Positions 3,522-5,349 of a DNA stretch of 5,349 nucleotides are shown piece after piece. The position numbers and the translations under genes were made by a program. This DNA comes from Bordetella parapertussis (GTDB lineage Bacteria > Pseudomonadota > Gammaproteobacteria > Burkholderiales > Burkholderiaceae_D). The notes beneath the pieces were generated by a model that worked only from the letters and a program-made list of their open reading frames with translations, was not told the DNA's origin and ran no database searches. The stretch lies in NCBI GenBank assembly GCA_945867725.1, contig CAMBJI010000161.1, positions 1 to 5,349 of the forward strand. Direction: 5' to 3'. Positions within the stretch are counted from its first letter, which is position 1. Each line of letters begins with the position of its first letter.

Positions 3522-5349
3522 TTAACCGTTCAGTAACTTCAAGACCGACTGTTGGCTCATGTTTGCCTGCGCCAGTACGGCAGTTCCGGCCTGCTGCATG
3601 ATCTGGGCCTTCGCCAGATCGGTGCTCGCCTTGGCGTAGTCGGCATCTTCGATCTGACTGCGCGACGCGGACGAATTCGTCGATACGTTAGACAAGTTAT
3701 CAATTGCATACTGCAGACGATTCATCACAGCACCCATTACCGCTCGGGTGCCATTGATCTTGTCCATTGCGATATCGAGCTTTTGAAGCACCGATTGAGC
3801 ACCCTCTCGAGTATTGATGCGGTTTGCCATGTGATCAAGATCGACATCGACGTCACTCGTAATACCACTAGTGATCGGGCCACCCTTACCGAAGTCTGCC
3901 AGATCGATATGGATTTCCTGACCCGACTTGGCTCCAACCTGAAAGGTCAAGCGACCGACACGCGGCGGTGACATTTCGACTCCGGAACGTCCGCCGAAGG
4001 TACCGACCTTGAAGCCCAGTTCATCGAAATTCGAGCTAGGTCCATAGCCGTTGTCACCCGCCTCAACCGTGAATTGCTTTTCAGCGACCAGCTTGAGTGA
4101 ACTGTAAACCGTCTTTGCAGCAGTCGAACGAGTATCGCCGCCACGGATCGCCGTTACGATATTGTTACCTTCGCTGTTTGCGGTCACTGAGGCAATCGCC
4201 ATGGTGACGTCAGCGTCGGTGGCAGCGGCACCAGAAAGCTGGAACCCCGTACCTGCAACTGTCGACTTGACAGTGATTTTTTCTGGGCTATTGACTTCAT
4301 CGCGAGAAACAGTGATGTTGGTCAACAGGCCACTGGTGATCTTGTCTTGGATCGCCTGGAGCAGCTTGGCTGCCAAATCAGATTGCGAACCTGTGGTGGC
4401 CGCATCCGATGTGATCGTAATGCCATTGATCGTGACCGTTGCATTGTCATTCGTGGTGTCAACCGTGCCACCGATCGTGATCGAGGTTTCCTGCAGCGTG
4501 GCATCACCAGCATCCAGACCAAAGCTGGCAGCCGAAAGACCAGGAACATCCGCATCGAACCATGCAGACACATTGCGACCGTCGGATGACGTCAGCGTCA
4601 CACCGTTACTGTTATTAGATGCGACGACCCCGTGGGTATACGTCTGAAGGTTAATCGCACTGATAACTTTCTGGCGGCGGACATCCAGCGGCTCGTCCTC
4701 GGTCAGCATTATCTTGACCTTAATACCGTTGATGAACAGCGACTGCTCGCCTGTTTCCGGGAACACACCCGGAAGTCCAGTGACCGTGTTCGATCCTTTG
4801 ATTACGGCATTGTCGTACTCTGCTTTGACGCCGGTTTTTTCGAACTGGCTGTTGATTGCTGTGGCAATCGCAATAGCGCTAGAGTTGCGTTGGCTGGACA
4901 AAGCGCCTTCCACCGAACGCAGGTCATCGTAAAAATCAGAAGCCGGTATGGCAACACCATTAATAACCAGATCACCGGTATTGAGTTTCTTTATAGCAGC
5001 GGCGGCGTTTTCGACCACCGTAGACTGATCCATATAGGCGTCATCAGCGTCTGTCGAGACCGAAATCGTGAATTCCACGCCAGGATTTCTGGCGGTGAGG
5101 AAGATCGATTTCAGGTTATCGCCATTGCTGGCCGTCGCAGTAACACCCAGCTTCGGGTCCGCATTAATGTTCGCGATCAAAGAGGAACGAACATCCTCAA
5201 ACGAATTATTCGACGCTGTGGTCTCGAAGCTCTTAGTACGACCATTAATGGTGATACTGAAGGTCTCGCCGGTGCCAATCGTACCTGACAACGCCACTTC
5301 ATTGACCTGAGCCACCGGCGGATTGACTGCGAGTCGATCATCGATGACG
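3522..5349 (-). CDS. fliC: Long flagellin with hook-IN-type modules (5' end outside window)
   Basis: This is the C-terminal 608 residues of a flagellar filament protein, exported by the flagellar type III apparatus. Counting from the first complete codon at the right edge, residues about 506-608 are the conserved C-terminal helices of flagellin: LDIAMDKINGTRAVMGAVMN, then NRLQYAIDNLSNV, SQIEDADYAKASTDLAKAQI, and the end MSQQSVLKLLNG. The preceding part (about 409-490) carries the D1-like strands, including ELGFKVGTFGG and RLTFQVGAKSG. Residues about 12-371 hold four beta-rich modules centred on ING motifs at 34-36, 129-131, 206-208 and 307-309, like flagellin hook-IN repeats. The frame is open through the edge with no stop, so an apparent GTG start at 5315 is not real. 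Standard flagellins are about 270-500 residues; this one already exceeds that without its N-terminal domain. The symbol is by family; paralogues may exist. No clear terminator follows. Confidence 0.95.
   Translation of the reverse strand, partial: VIDDRLAVNPPVAQVNEVALSGTIGTGETFSITINGRTKSFETTASNNSFEDVRSSLIANINADPKLGVTATASNGDNLKSIFLTARNPGVEFTISVSTDADDAYMDQSTVVENAAAAIKKLNTGDLVINGVAIPASDFYDDLRSVEGALSSQRNSSAIAIATAINSQFEKTGVKAEYDNAVIKGSNTVTGLPGVFPETGEQSLFINGIKVKIMLTEDEPLDVRRQKVISAINLQTYTHGVVASNNSNGVTLTSSDGRNVSAWFDADVPGLSAASFGLDAGDATLQETSITIGGTVDTTNDNATVTINGITITSDAATTGSQSDLAAKLLQAIQDKITSGLLTNITVSRDEVNSPEKITVKSTVAGTGFQLSGAAATDADVTMAIASVTANSEGNNIVTAIRGGDTRSTAAKTVYSSLKLVAEKQFTVEAGDNGYGPSSNFDELGFKVGTFGGRSGVEMSPPRVGRLTFQVGAKSGQEIHIDLADFGKGGPITSGITSDVDVDLDHMANRINTREGAQSVLQKLDIAMDKINGTRAVMGAVMNRLQYAIDNLSNVSTNSSASRSQIEDADYAKASTDLAKAQIMQQAGTAVLAQANMSQQSVLKLLNG

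Noticed and set aside
4162..5288. Plus-strand open frames of 161 and 218 codons opposite the flagellin
   Set aside because: The minus-strand frame encodes clear flagellin modules throughout; the opposite frames show no domain and arise from the open codon structure.
5313..5315. GTG at 5315 as the flagellin start
   Set aside because: The frame continues upstream without a stop to the window edge, and no N-terminal flagellin domain is present after this codon. The gene is cut by the edge.
1..5349. CRISPR array, tRNA, rRNA or riboswitch
   Set aside because: No spaced identical repeats, cloverleaf or conserved aptamer-like sequence was seen. The 22-bp repeat block has contiguous degenerate units without spacers.

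Overview
The window looks like a medium-GC proteobacterial chromosome, probably a betaproteobacterium. This rests on a flagellin with hook-IN-type modules, a FleQ-like sigma-54 activator, a Sel1-repeat protein and a dispersed palindrome whose spurious translation is WIPAYAGMT. The lineage is inferred from gene style only; I cannot assign a genus. Most of the window is a flagellar neighbourhood on the minus strand, interrupted by a small plus-strand toxin-antitoxin segment.

Right end (3522-5349, minus): the C-terminal 608 residues of an unusually long flagellin. The reading frame runs off the right edge, so its start and promoter lie outside. Behind it on the same strand is a compact three-gene operon (2261-3434): a 77-residue two-helix membrane protein, an 82-residue four-cysteine protein, and an exported protein with four Sel1 repeats. 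Both gene junctions are 4-base ATGA overlaps, so the three products are probably made together. I infer, but cannot show, a link to the flagellum.

Middle (about 1316-2222): an accessory-looking segment. It has a REP-like palindrome, a promoter with an inverted-repeat operator, a Phd/YefM-type antitoxin, a PIN-domain (VapC-like) toxin overlapping it by 4 bases, and then four degenerate tandem 22-bp units that resemble the ends of IS21-family elements. The toxin converges on the three-gene operon.

Left end (1-1060, minus): the first 353 residues of a sigma-54-dependent activator with a degenerate receiver-like N-terminal domain, an AAA+ core and an intact GAFTGA loop. It leaves the window before its DNA-binding domain. 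A near-consensus -24/-12 sigma-54 promoter lies directly upstream, so close that the true start may be a GTG seven codons inside the longest frame. If so, this activator is itself controlled by sigma-54, consistent with a tiered or autoregulated flagellar cascade.

There is no CRISPR array, rRNA, tRNA or intact transposase. The points most worth checking are the sigma-54 promoter and start, the 22-bp repeat block, the long modular flagellin and the coupled three-gene operon.
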